From positions 500,111 to 564,110 of the forward strand of contig NZ_JBJQIK030000004.1 in assembly GCF_045984285.3 (NCBI RefSeq): a stretch of 64,000 bases of DNA, in the 5' to 3' direction. This stretch comes from Rugamonas sp045984285. GTDB lineage: Bacteria; Pseudomonadota; Gammaproteobacteria; Burkholderiales; Burkholderiaceae_D. Within the stretch, counting starts at the first letter, position 1, and each line of letters begins with the position of its first letter. The position numbers and the translations under genes are program-made. The notes below the pieces were generated by a model. That model saw nothing but the letters and a program-made list of their open reading frames with translations, did not search any database and was not told where the DNA came from. Positions 8,601 through 16,450 of this stretch are shown here, in pieces.

Positions 8601-9811
8601 TGGAAGCCTGCCGCTTCCGCGTGCTGCACCAGGTCCTGCAGCTCGGCCTTGCGCTGCTTCAGCTGCGGCAGCGAGAGCCAGTAGTAGAGCAGGGCCTGGA
8701 ACATCTGCGGCTGCATCGCGCTCTCCCAGGCACGCGACAGCACCACATCGGTTTGCATGGTGCCGGCCTTGATCTGGCGCAGCATGCTGAGCATGCCGTG
8801 CACCGGCAGGTCCGGATTGGCCTGCGCATGGACGGCCAGCTCCAGGTAGCTTTCGGCCGTCTTCAGGTGCTTCGCCTCGCCATTGCGCAGCAGCGACAGA
8901 ACGTAGAGATGCCCGCCCAGGCCCTGGAACAGGTGCTTGCGCTTGCCGGACTCGCGCCGTATCGATTTCAGCGCCCCCTCGAAGCCCGCAATGGCTGCGT
9001 TGGTATCCCCGCGCAGCGCCTTAACCGTGCTGGAGAAATACTGCGCCAGTGCGCCCTCCATGCCTTCAAGGTAGCGCGCGGCCTCCTTCAGCCGGCCACA
9101 CAGGATGGCGTGCTCCGCGAGCGCCAGGCGCAGGGCTTCGCTGACGGCTTCTCCGGCGGCTTCGCGCCGCTGGTAGTGGCGTTCGGCGAAGCCGCGGATC
9201 TGCGGCGCCATTCCCGGTTCGCGCTGCGTGTGCAGGAGCAGCAGCATCAGCACATCGTCCAGCAGCAGCGGATGCACCAGCATCAGCATGCCCGGTTCGA
9301 ATGGCCGCGTGAAGATATCCACAATCGGATGCAGTTGCGCCGCTTCGTAGCACACCATGCAGGCTTGCAGCAGCGGCGCCACCTGCTGCGGATTCTGGCT
9401 GCGCAGCAGCGCCATGCGCAGGCGCGCCACGCCGTGGCGGTAGCTGCGCGGTTCGTAAGCGCCATTCCAGCTCTGGCGCATCGGCGTCAGGGTTTCATAC
9501 GCCTTGCAAAGATCGTTCAGGATATGGCCGCCAATGGCGGCGCGGATCGCCGGCCAGCGCAGGCGGCCATTGCACATATAGCCGCGCCCGGCCACGCTGC
9601 TGATGAAGGCCACGCGCTCCAGCTTCAATACGGCGTCGTCCAGTGTCAGTACCGTGAAGGACTTTCCGTTTGCGTCGGTGACACCGGCCTTCACCATGTG
9701 GTCGAGTACGGCCGTGCGGCCCATCGGTTCGCCGACCAGGGCGAGCAGGGCAAGTACGGCTTTCTCCGAGGCGTGCAGCGCCTCGAATTCGGTAAGAAGC
9801 TGGTCGCTCAT
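5657..9811 (-). CDS. SNF2-family DEAD/DEAH-box helicase
   Basis: A 1384-residue Swi2/Snf2-type ATPase that would translocate on duplex DNA and remodel protein-DNA complexes. The C-terminal 500 residues hold the two RecA-like lobes: motif I DDMGLGKTLQT (near residue 950), motif II VLDEAQAIK, the motif III region MAVTGTPLENHL, and motifs V-VI at LKAGGVGINLTAADYVIHMD followed by the Snf2 pattern DRAHRMGQ. The first 900 residues are unusual and repeat-like, without a SWIM zinc motif that could be found. The stop of the S9 peptidase gene upstream directly abuts this ATG, so the two are probably cotranscribed. Confidence 0.93.
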   Translation of the reverse strand: MSDQLLTEFEALHASEKAVLALLALVGEPMGRTAVLDHMVKAGVTDANGKSFTVLTLDDAVLKLERVAFISSVAGRGYMCNGRLRWPAIRAAIGGHILNDLCKAYETLTPMRQSWNGAYEPRSYRHGVARLRMALLRSQNPQQVAPLLQACMVCYEAAQLHPIVDIFTRPFEPGMLMLVHPLLLDDVLMLLLLHTQREPGMAPQIRGFAERHYQRREAAGEAVSEALRLALAEHAILCGRLKEAARYLEGMEGALAQYFSSTVKALRGDTNAAIAGFEGALKSIRRESGKRKHLFQGLGGHLYVLSLLRNGEAKHLKTAESYLELAVHAQANPDLPVHGMLSMLRQIKAGTMQTDVVLSRAWESAMQPQMFQALLYYWLSLPQLKQRKAELQDLVQHAEAAGFQLIAGQASALLGHLGEASAATHAAALREQLGFSDMSTWFERQEAWQRQLSALINLQSPAADGGGEARLMWVVSYSPAHGIVEIEPREQKRDARGQWGKGRPVALKRLREEAAQLDYLTPQDIRISSTIAPSRQAYSSGLRYDIDTEQAALSLVGHPYVFWMDAPETRVELQAGQPELVIRSEGSQLRLSLQPAILDPNSSVVVVKETPTRLRVVSVQEEHRRIAAIVGDGLLVPDYAKDQVLEAIGAVSSVVTVQSDIGGGAANAEQVDADTRMHVHLLPYQQGLRMQVQVRPLPDAGPYYAPGDGTESVIADIGGKPVQARRDLVAERDSLRKLVLKCPVLEQATEDHGEWLLGQPALALELLAELQAMDDIVLAWPDGEAFRLTKPVYTKQLKLNIKSKKDWFAVDGQLELDEGKVMDLRTLLELIEQSKSRFVQLGDKQFLALSEELHRRLTDLQDLGSEDDAGMKVHRLAAFVLEELASEVSGVEADTMWREHLARIDALAEYRPVLPSTLQAELRDYQQAGFEWLARLAHWGVGACLADDMGLGKTLQTLALLLTRVPQGPALVVAPTSVCLNWASEAARFAPTLNVKMFGAGDRAEMLESAGPFDLVIVSYGLLQLESERFVKQQWHTIVLDEAQAIKNAATKRSQAVMALRGGFRMAVTGTPLENHLGELWNLFRFINPGLLGSLEQFNLRFAGPIERQQDAKAEVGARNRLRRLISPFILRRTKAQVLTELPARTEITLEVDLSADEAALYESLRRDAMEKLAAIEGPADRKSMQILAEIMKLRRACCNPNLVAPALRLRSSKLDAFSELLGGLLENKHKVLVFSQFVDHLSLIRVHLDAHGVSYQYLDGATPMAERKRRVDAFQAGEGDVFLISLKAGGVGINLTAADYVIHMDPWWNPAVEDQASDRAHRMGQQRPVTIYRLVARHTIEEGIVDLHSHKRELADSLLDGSDLSARMSADDMLAMLQEGLRR

Positions 9812-11764
9812 TTACGCCGGAAGATTGTGGATCTCCACTTGCACGGCATCGCCGGTGGGCAGGCCGAACATGCGCTGGTAGAAGTACAGCTCCGCCTCCA
9901 GCGTGCGCACAATGTTCTCTGCCTTGCGGAAGCCATGGCCTTCGCCTTCCAGCGGCACATAGGCGACGGGCACGCCGCGCGCCTTCAGCGCTTCCACCAT
10001 TTTCTCGGACTGCTGCGGCGGCACCACCTTGTCATCCAGGCCCTGGAAGAAGATCATGGGGCGCGACAGCTTGTCCGTGTGGTTGATGGGCGAGCGCTGC
10101 TGGTAGAGTGCAGCGGCTGCCGGTTGCGGCGCAATCAGGTATTCGTTGTAGTGCGATTCGAACTTGTGCGAATCGTCGTCGAGCCCCTTGAGGTCGGATA
10201 CGCCGTAGTAGCTGGCCCCGAGCTTGAACGTGTCGTGGAAGGTCAGCGCGCATAGCGTCGTAAGTCCGCCGGCGCTGCCGCCGCGGATGATCAGGCGCTC
10301 CGGATCGGCCATGCCGCGCTCCGCGAGATAGCGCGCGCCCGCAATGCAGTCCTCCACATCCACAACGCCCCACTGGCCTTTCAGCGCGTCGCGGTAGGCG
10401 CGGCCGAAGCCCGTGCTGCCGCCGTAGTTCACATCCAGCACGCCGAAGCCGCGGCTGGTCCAGAACTGAGTCGCCAGTTTCAGCGTGCTGGCCGCCATGC
10501 CGGTCGGGCCGCCGTGGCTGATGACGATGACCGGCGGCTTCGTGCCTTCCGGCGCGCGCACATCCTGGTTGGCGGGCGGGTAGTAGAAGGCGTAGGCAGT
10601 GCGGCCGTTCACGCTCGGATAGCTGATGCTTTCCGGGACCGACAGGTAGCCGGTATGCGGCAGGTCCGGAATCGACTGCGCCAGCACTTCGAATTCGATA
10701 TTGGCCAGGTCAACGCGCACGATCTCGGCCGGAATGGTGGGCCCGCCGCCCAGCAGCGCCACGAAGCCCGGCGCCACGCGCAGCTCGCGGATCTCCTGGT
10801 AGGGATTGCCGATCGGCTCCAGCTTGCCGCTGCCGATGCGCAGGTGCGCCAGCTTGCTCACGCCCTGCTCGATATAGGTGCAGATAATGTCGTTCGCGCT
10901 CAGGAAGCCATACATGCTGTTGCCGAAGGTCCAGTGCGGGCCCGCGAATTCGGCTTCGATGGGGCACAGGGCTTCCACCTTCCCCGAGTGCAGGCGGTAC
11001 AGGTTCCACCAGCCGCTGCGGTCGGAAACGAAGTGCAGCTGGCCGTCCGGCGACCACTCCGGCTGGCAGATGGATTCTTCGGCGCCGCCCGCCACGCAGA
11101 CGGCCTTGCCCAGCGAGCCGTCATGCAGCACCTCGGCCAGCCACAGTTCCGTGCCCTGCCAGGGCATGCGCGGATGGTCCCAGGTCAGCCAGGCCAGCGA
11201 CTGCCCGTCCGGCGACAGGCGCGGCGAGGAATAGAAGTCATGGCCCTGCGCCAGCACCGTTTCGCTGCCGTCATAGCCTACCGCGCACAGGGTGTTCACC
11301 GGCTGCGCGTGCGATGCCGGGTCTTCTGCATGCTCCTCGCGCACCGCGATCAGGCGCTGGCGGCGGCTGTCCGGCACGAAGTCGGCAAAGCGCTGGCGCC
11401 CGGCATTGGTGAAAGGATGGGCATCGCCGTCGCCGCGCTGCATATACAGGCGGTTGTCGGCGAAATTGGAGAAGAAGATGGTGTCGCCGGATACCGTATA
11501 GGCGCCGCCGCCGTATTCATGCACCCGGGTGCGCACATTGAAGGGCGCCGGCGTCAGCTCGTCGATCTGCTCGCCGTGCAGGCGCTGCAGGGCATTGCGG
11601 CCCGCCTCGGCGGCGCGGCCTTCCAGCCAGTACAGGTCCATGCCGTCATCCCCGCCCAGCATCAGCGAAGACAGGGGCACCGAACCCGCCGCCACGGTTG
11701 CCGCTTCGATAGGCGATGGCCAGGTACCGAAAGGGGCAGTCAGCGGGGCGGGCGAGAATGTCAT
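9812..11764 (-). CDS. S9 family prolyl-oligopeptidase-like serine peptidase
   Basis: A 650-residue protein with an N-terminal beta-propeller (WD/PD40-like strands such as FSPRLSPDGQSLAWLTWDHP and EWSPDGQLHFVSDRSG) and a C-terminal alpha/beta-hydrolase domain. The triad is visible: Ser497 in RGGSAGG, Asp in FQGLDDKVVP, His in EGEGHGFRK. This is the acylaminoacyl-peptidase / dipeptidyl aminopeptidase branch that trims short peptides. There is no signal peptide, so a cytoplasmic role is likely. It is divergent from hemE, with 75 bases between starts, and directly abuts the SNF2 gene downstream. Confidence 0.92.
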   Translation of the reverse strand: MTFSPAPLTAPFGTWPSPIEAATVAAGSVPLSSLMLGGDDGMDLYWLEGRAAEAGRNALQRLHGEQIDELTPAPFNVRTRVHEYGGGAYTVSGDTIFFSNFADNRLYMQRGDGDAHPFTNAGRQRFADFVPDSRRQRLIAVREEHAEDPASHAQPVNTLCAVGYDGSETVLAQGHDFYSSPRLSPDGQSLAWLTWDHPRMPWQGTELWLAEVLHDGSLGKAVCVAGGAEESICQPEWSPDGQLHFVSDRSGWWNLYRLHSGKVEALCPIEAEFAGPHWTFGNSMYGFLSANDIICTYIEQGVSKLAHLRIGSGKLEPIGNPYQEIRELRVAPGFVALLGGGPTIPAEIVRVDLANIEFEVLAQSIPDLPHTGYLSVPESISYPSVNGRTAYAFYYPPANQDVRAPEGTKPPVIVISHGGPTGMAASTLKLATQFWTSRGFGVLDVNYGGSTGFGRAYRDALKGQWGVVDVEDCIAGARYLAERGMADPERLIIRGGSAGGLTTLCALTFHDTFKLGASYYGVSDLKGLDDDSHKFESHYNEYLIAPQPAAAALYQQRSPINHTDKLSRPMIFFQGLDDKVVPPQQSEKMVEALKARGVPVAYVPLEGEGHGFRKAENIVRTLEAELYFYQRMFGLPTGDAVQVEIHNLPA

Positions 11765-11839
11765 GGGGACTCCGAATCACGAAAAAGTAGCAGCAGGAAT
11801 GCGATAATAACTCTTTCGTCCCGCTTTTGATTGCCTCTC

Positions 11840-12913
11840 ATGCCACAATTTGCCCCTCTCAAGAACGATACTTTCCTGCGCGCCCTGCTGCGCCAGCCAA
11901 CCGAGTACACCCCGGTGTGGCTGATGCGCCAGGCGGGCCGCTACCTGCCGGAATACCGCGCCACGCGCGAGAAGGCGGGTTCGTTCATGGGGCTGGCCAC
12001 CAACCCGGACCTGGCCACCGAAGTCACGCTGCAGCCGATCGACCGCTATCCGCTGGACGCCGCCATCCTGTTCTCCGACATCCTGACGGTGCCGGACGCC
12101 ATGGGCCTGGGCCTGTATTTCGTGGAAGGCGAAGGTCCGAAATTCGAGCGTCCGCTGAAAACGGAAGCCGATGTGCAGGCGCTGCGCCTGCCGGAACCGG
12201 GCTCGCTGGACTATGTGTTCAAGGCCGTGACCCAGATCCGCACCGAGCTGAATGGCCGCGTGCCGCTGATCGGCTTCTCCGGCAGCCCATGGACATTGGC
12301 CTGCTATATGGTGGAAGGCCAGGGCTCGCGCGAGTTCCACACCATCAAGAAGATGCTGTATGGCCGCCCGGACCTGATGCACCACATCCTGAACCTGAAT
12401 GCCCGCGCGGTGGCGGAATACCTGAACGCCCAGATCGATGCCGGCGCCCAGGCGGTGATGATCTTCGATTCCTGGGGCGGCGCGCTGGCCGACGGCGCCT
12501 ACCAGCAGTTCTCGCTGCAGTACATGCAGAAGGTTGTCTCATTGCTGCAACGCGAGAAAGACGGCGTCAAAATCCCAGCCATCGTGTTCACCAAGGGCGG
12601 CGGCCACTGGGCCGGGGAGATCGCCGGTATTGGCGCCGATGCCATGGGCCTGGACTGGACGGCCAACCTGGGCAAGGTGCGCGAACAGGTGGGCCACAAG
12701 GTCGCGCTGCAGGGCAATCTCGATCCGGCCATCCTGTTTGCCAATCCGGACCAGATCCGGGCGGAGGTCGTGCGCGTGCTGGAGTCTTATGGCAGGCACA
12801 ATACCGGCCACGTCTTTAACCTGGGTCATGGCATCAGCCAGTTCACACCGCCAGAATCGGTGGCTGTGATGGTGGAAACGGTTCACGCGCATAGCAAGGC
12901 GATGCGCGGCTGA
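11840..12913 (+). CDS. hemE: Uroporphyrinogen decarboxylase
   Basis: HemE decarboxylates the four acetate side chains of uroporphyrinogen III to give coproporphyrinogen III in heme biosynthesis. The 357-residue product carries the family signature PVWLMRQAGRYLPEYR near the N-terminus, the conserved LFSDILTVPDAMG and GFSGSPWTLACYM segments, and HVFNLGHGI near the end. I use ATG 11840 (MPQFAPLKNDTFLRALL); the TTG at 11831 in the same frame is less likely. priA lies 540 bases downstream in the same direction. Confidence 0.97.
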   Translation: MPQFAPLKNDTFLRALLRQPTEYTPVWLMRQAGRYLPEYRATREKAGSFMGLATNPDLATEVTLQPIDRYPLDAAILFSDILTVPDAMGLGLYFVEGEGPKFERPLKTEADVQALRLPEPGSLDYVFKAVTQIRTELNGRVPLIGFSGSPWTLACYMVEGQGSREFHTIKKMLYGRPDLMHHILNLNARAVAEYLNAQIDAGAQAVMIFDSWGGALADGAYQQFSLQYMQKVVSLLQREKDGVKIPAIVFTKGGGHWAGEIAGIGADAMGLDWTANLGKVREQVGHKVALQGNLDPAILFANPDQIRAEVVRVLESYGRHNTGHVFNLGHGISQFTPPESVAVMVETVHAHSKAMRG

Positions 12914-13453
12914 GCTGCACCCCCCAGTTATACACATTTTTTTCTGCTGGGGAAGGAAAAGCGGCGATTTCTTCCTCAGAGGGAAGCCTCTTGCTAAGTC
13001 ACTGTATTTGTTGAGGTTTTCCTTTGGTGATTTGAGCAATATTTTGCTATAAGTAAACCTTATTCGTAGAGGCAGCAGATGTTGCAGTGGTATTCTCCAC
13101 AAAGTTATCCACAAAAACTGTGGAGAAATTTGAAAACTGCTTAGTAAACCGGCACTTAGTAAAAATATTAAAGTTGCACATCAGGTTTCTGTTGCATCGC
13201 CGCATACGCGGTGCGGCCCCAAGTACAAAAAAAGACTTGATTTTGGGCGCGTTCTGGGGTTGGCGGTCCCGACTTATGCACAGAAGGCATGAAGAAATGA
13301 CGGTTTTGGCTCCTCTGGGAAGGCATTTGCAAGTGGCTGATTTTAAAGAAGAAAAAAACTGTGTTTTCAGGCCAATAGCGTGTAATCCTACAAATCCCAT
13401 GTTACTTTCTTCCCTTCGCTCTGCCCTTGTTCACAAAGTTATCCCCAGAATCT
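12914..13453. promoter_or_regulatory. AT-rich intergenic region with a cluster of DnaA-box-like 9-mers
   Basis: About 540 bases, clearly richer in A and T than the flanking genes, without a credible gene. Three 9-mers match the DnaA-box consensus TTWTNCACA exactly: TTATACACA at 12928-12936, TTATCCACA at 13105-13113 and TTATGCACA at 13274-13282. Several more differ by one base or so: TTCTCCACA at 13093, TGTGGAGAA at 13119, TTGTTCACA at 13427, TTATCCCCA at 13439 and TGTGGATAG at 13453. Six of these form two copies of one three-box module (see separate entries). It may be a DnaA-binding, origin-like or titration locus, or a DnaA-controlled priA promoter. Confidence 0.55.
13093..13127 (+). repeat. 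Three-box DnaA-like module, copy 1
   Basis: TTCTCCACA, a 3-base AAG spacer, TTATCCACA, a 5-base spacer, then TGTGGAGAA in inverted orientation. The middle box is a perfect DnaA box. The same 9-3-9-5-9 geometry recurs at 13427-13461. Confidence 0.6.
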
Positions 13454-13461
13454 GTGGATAG
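13427..13461 (+). repeat. Three-box DnaA-like module, copy 2, overlapping the priA start
   Basis: TTGTTCACA, AAG, TTATCCCCA, a 5-base spacer, then TGTGGATAG: the same orientation and exact spacing as copy 1, 334 bases downstream, but with more mismatches. It covers the likely GTG start of priA at 13454. Confidence 0.55.
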
Positions 13462-15469
13462 TTCCTGCATTCTCCGCATTGCCCTCGACACGCCGCTGAA
13501 CGCGGTGTTCGATTACCGCTGGGCTGGCGATGTGCCGCAGCCGGGCCAGCTTGCCGTGGTGCCCTTCGGGCGGCGCGAGGTGGTGGGCCTGATTGTCGAG
13601 ATCCTGCAGGAAACGGATGTGCCTGCGGAGAAGCTGAAAGATGCGATGGCCGTGCGCAGCCAGCTGGCGCCGCTGTCGCCGCAATGGCTGGCGCTGGCGG
13701 GCTTTGCCGCCGAGTACTATCAACGCCCGCTGGGCGAGGTCGCCTTGCCGGGCTTGCCGAAGAACCTGCGTGTGCTCACCACGGTGGCGCTGGACCGCGC
13801 CATCAAGAAGCTTGCAAAGCAGGAGGCCGTGCATGACGCGCAGCCGGTCGGCATGCCCGCGCTGAATGCCGCCCAGCAGGCGGCGGCGGATGCCATCGGC
13901 GGCGCCCAGGGCTTTCAGCCCGCGCTGCTGTACGGCGTGACGGGCAGCGGCAAAACCGAAGTCTATCTGCAGGCCTGCGCCCAGGTGCTGGCGCGCGAGC
14001 CGGATGGGCAGATCCTGATCCTGGTCCCCGAAATCAATCTAACGCCGCAGCTGGAAGCCAATATCCGCGCGCGCTTCCCCGGCGTCATGCTGTCCACGCT
14101 GCACAGCAGCCTGTCCGAAGGCGAGCGCATGTTGCACTGGCTGGCCGCGCATGAGGGGCGCGCGCGCATCGTGCTGGGCACGCGGCTGGCGGTGCTGGCA
14201 TCGATGCCGCATCTCAAGCTGATCGTCATCGACGAGGAGCACGACCCTTCATACAAGCAGCAGGAAGGCCTGCGCTATTCGGCGCGCGACCTCGCCGTGT
14301 GGCGCGCATGGCAGCTGCAGATTCCCATCGTGCTCGGTTCCGCCACGCCCTCGCTGGAAACCTGGCATCACGCCCTGTCGAAGCGCTACCGCAAGCTGGA
14401 GCTGCGCGAGCGCGCCGTCAAACAGGCTGTGCTGCCGGCAGTGCGCCTGCTCGATATGGAGCGCGACAAGCCGAAGGACGGACTGACTTCGCAACTGGTG
14501 TCGGCGCTGCGCCTGCGCATGGAGCGCGGCGAACAGTCGCTGCTGTTCCTGAACCGGCGCGGCTATTCGCCGGTGATCTGCTGCGAGTCCTGCGGCTGGA
14601 TCAGCGACTGCAAGCGCTGCACAGCCTTCATGGTGCTGCACAAGCCGGAGCACCGCCTGCGCTGCCACCACTGCAGCCTGGAGATGCGCATTCCGCGCCA
14701 CTGCCCGACTTGCGGCAATGTGGACCTGCAGCCGATCGGGCGCGGCACGCAGCGCGTGGAGGAAGGTTTGCAGGCGCTGTTTCCGGAAGCGCGCATCCTG
14801 CGCATCGACGCCGACTCCACCCGCCGCAAGGGCAGCGCGCAGGAGGCTTTCGATACCGTGCACCGCGGCGATGTCGATATCCTGATCGGCACGCAGATGG
14901 TCGCGAAGGGACATGACTTCAAGAAGCTCACGCTGGTCGGCATCCTGAATCCCGATACGGCGCTGTTCTCGCAGGACTACCGCGCCAGCGAGCGCCTGTT
15001 CGCGCAGCTGATGCAGGTGGCGGGCCGCGCGGGCCGCGCCGCGCAGAAGGAAGGCGGCAGCGCCAGCGAAGTGCTGATCCAGACCCGCTACACCCAGCAC
15101 CCGCTGTATGCGGCCGTCGTCAACCACGACTACGACCATTTCGCGACCGCGCTGCTGGATGAACGCAAGCAGGCGGGCCTGCCGCCCTACCTGTTCCAGG
15201 CCATGCTGCGGGCGGAGGCGCCGGAGCTGGCCACGGCCATCGACTTCCTGCAGGCGGCGCGCGACGGCGTCGAGCATCAGGGCATCACCATCAACGATCC
15301 CATCCCCATGAGCATGACGCGCGTGCACAATGTGGACCGCGCCCAGCTGCTGGTGGAGTCGGCATCACGGCCCGCTCTGCAGGCTTTCCTCAAAGTGTGG
15401 ATGACGGAACTGCGCGCCATGAAAACGCGCGTGAAGTGGTCGCTGGAAGTGGACCCGCTGGATATCTAA
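13454..15469 (+). CDS. priA: Primosomal protein N' (replication restart helicase PriA)
   Basis: PriA recognises abandoned replication forks and loads the primosome. The product has the N-terminal fork-binding domain (IALDTPLNAVFDYRW), motif I GVTGSGKTEVYL (Lys about 167), motif II DEEH (about 260), and a zinc region with eight cysteines between about residues 376 and 423 (CCESCGW, CKRC, CHHC, CPTCG). Motifs V-VI include IGTQMVAKGHDF and QVAGRAGRA. An in-frame TTG at 13427 would add nine residues; GTG 13454 fits PriA N-termini better. Either start lies inside a DnaA-box-like module. The stop overlaps the argP-like stop by four bases. Confidence 0.95.
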   Translation: MDSSCILRIALDTPLNAVFDYRWAGDVPQPGQLAVVPFGRREVVGLIVEILQETDVPAEKLKDAMAVRSQLAPLSPQWLALAGFAAEYYQRPLGEVALPGLPKNLRVLTTVALDRAIKKLAKQEAVHDAQPVGMPALNAAQQAAADAIGGAQGFQPALLYGVTGSGKTEVYLQACAQVLAREPDGQILILVPEINLTPQLEANIRARFPGVMLSTLHSSLSEGERMLHWLAAHEGRARIVLGTRLAVLASMPHLKLIVIDEEHDPSYKQQEGLRYSARDLAVWRAWQLQIPIVLGSATPSLETWHHALSKRYRKLELRERAVKQAVLPAVRLLDMERDKPKDGLTSQLVSALRLRMERGEQSLLFLNRRGYSPVICCESCGWISDCKRCTAFMVLHKPEHRLRCHHCSLEMRIPRHCPTCGNVDLQPIGRGTQRVEEGLQALFPEARILRIDADSTRRKGSAQEAFDTVHRGDVDILIGTQMVAKGHDFKKLTLVGILNPDTALFSQDYRASERLFAQLMQVAGRAGRAAQKEGGSASEVLIQTRYTQHPLYAAVVNHDYDHFATALLDERKQAGLPPYLFQAMLRAEAPELATAIDFLQAARDGVEHQGITINDPIPMSMTRVHNVDRAQLLVESASRPALQAFLKVWMTELRAMKTRVKWSLEVDPLDI

Positions 15470-16353
15470 GGCTGCACCAGGTAGCGCCTTGCCGTGGTGA
15501 GCACCTGTTCGGTGAGCGCGCGCGTGAAGGGGGTGTCCAGTTCCCATGCATGCCAGTACAGGGGCACGTCGATGTAGTTGCCCGGCGAGAGGTCAACCAA
15601 GGTGCCCTGCGACAGCGCATGCGCCGCCTGCAGGTAAGGCAGCAGGCCGTAGGCCAGGCTGTTGAACAGCGTGTCGTTGAGCGCCGTGGACAGCGGCAGC
15701 GTATGGTGCGGGAACTGGCCCTCGAACGCCAGGTGCTCCTTCAGGAAGCGCGACATCAGCTCGCGGTCGTGTACGACGGCCGGCGCCAGCGGCACCGCCT
15801 CGCGCATGAAGCCGTCGCCGAACCAGTGGCCTGCGAAAGCAGGCGTGGCCACGCACACATAGCGCATGGCGCCCAGCGGCGTGGCCGATGGGCCTTTCAG
15901 TTCCGCCGCCGCACCTTCCGCCACGCAGCCGAACACGCCACCTTCGCGCAGCAGGTGCATGGCCGCGCCATGTTCGAGTGCGCGCACATCGAGCTGGCAG
16001 CGGGGCGGCGACAGCAGCGGCGGCAGCACCAGCGGGAACCAGGTGGCCAGGCTGGCCGCGTCCACCGCCACCGAAATCTCCGGCATGCTGACGCGGTGGC
16101 CCAGGTCGATGTCCAGCGCGGCCTCCATCAGCTTCACGCTGCGGTAATGGGAAATCAGGCGCTGGCCCAGGCCGGTGGCTTCGGCCGGCGAGCCGCGCAC
16201 GATCAGCAGGCGGCCGGCGGCGTCTTCCAGCGCCTTGATGCGCTGGGAGACGGCGGGCTGGCTGATGCCGAGCGCTGCCGCCGCCTTGTCGAAGCTGCCG
16301 TGGCTGGCGACCGCATCGAGCACGGCAAGGGCGCGGTAATCGAGATTTTCCAT
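15466..16353 (-). CDS. argP: LysR-family regulator of the ArgP (IciA) type
   Basis: A 295-residue LysR regulator: winged HTH at about residues 1-60 (DYRALAVLDAVASHGSFDKA, ISQPAVSQRIKALE) and a periplasmic-binding-like effector domain. The segment SVAVDAASLATWFPLVLPPLL and the ending IDVPLYWHAWELDTPFT match ArgP, which senses lysine and arginine and normally activates the exporter argO/lysE. No LysE-type gene is next to it; its divergent neighbour is a flavoprotein. ArgP was once called IciA for binding oriC AT-rich 13-mers in vitro. The symbol rests on motif similarity. Confidence 0.8.
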   Translation of the reverse strand: MENLDYRALAVLDAVASHGSFDKAAAALGISQPAVSQRIKALEDAAGRLLIVRGSPAEATGLGQRLISHYRSVKLMEAALDIDLGHRVSMPEISVAVDAASLATWFPLVLPPLLSPPRCQLDVRALEHGAAMHLLREGGVFGCVAEGAAAELKGPSATPLGAMRYVCVATPAFAGHWFGDGFMREAVPLAPAVVHDRELMSRFLKEHLAFEGQFPHHTLPLSTALNDTLFNSLAYGLLPYLQAAHALSQGTLVDLSPGNYIDVPLYWHAWELDTPFTRALTEQVLTTARRYLVQP

Positions 16354-16450
16354 AAGTGAAGCTTATAGAAAGCAAAAAAGATAAGCAAGGCTAATACAAC
16401 TGTGCGAGGCCGCCCCGGCGCAGATCAATACTTGCGTGTAGTATCGCCAC

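Noticed and set aside
13087..13461. 124-residue ORF in the hemE-priA gap
   Set aside because: Low-complexity, AT-rich, no ribosome site, and it overlaps the DnaA-box modules and the priA start.
15466..16353. ArgP (IciA) beside the DnaA-box cluster as evidence for an origin
   Set aside because: The oriC binding of IciA is an in vitro observation from E. coli; adjacency here may be chance.
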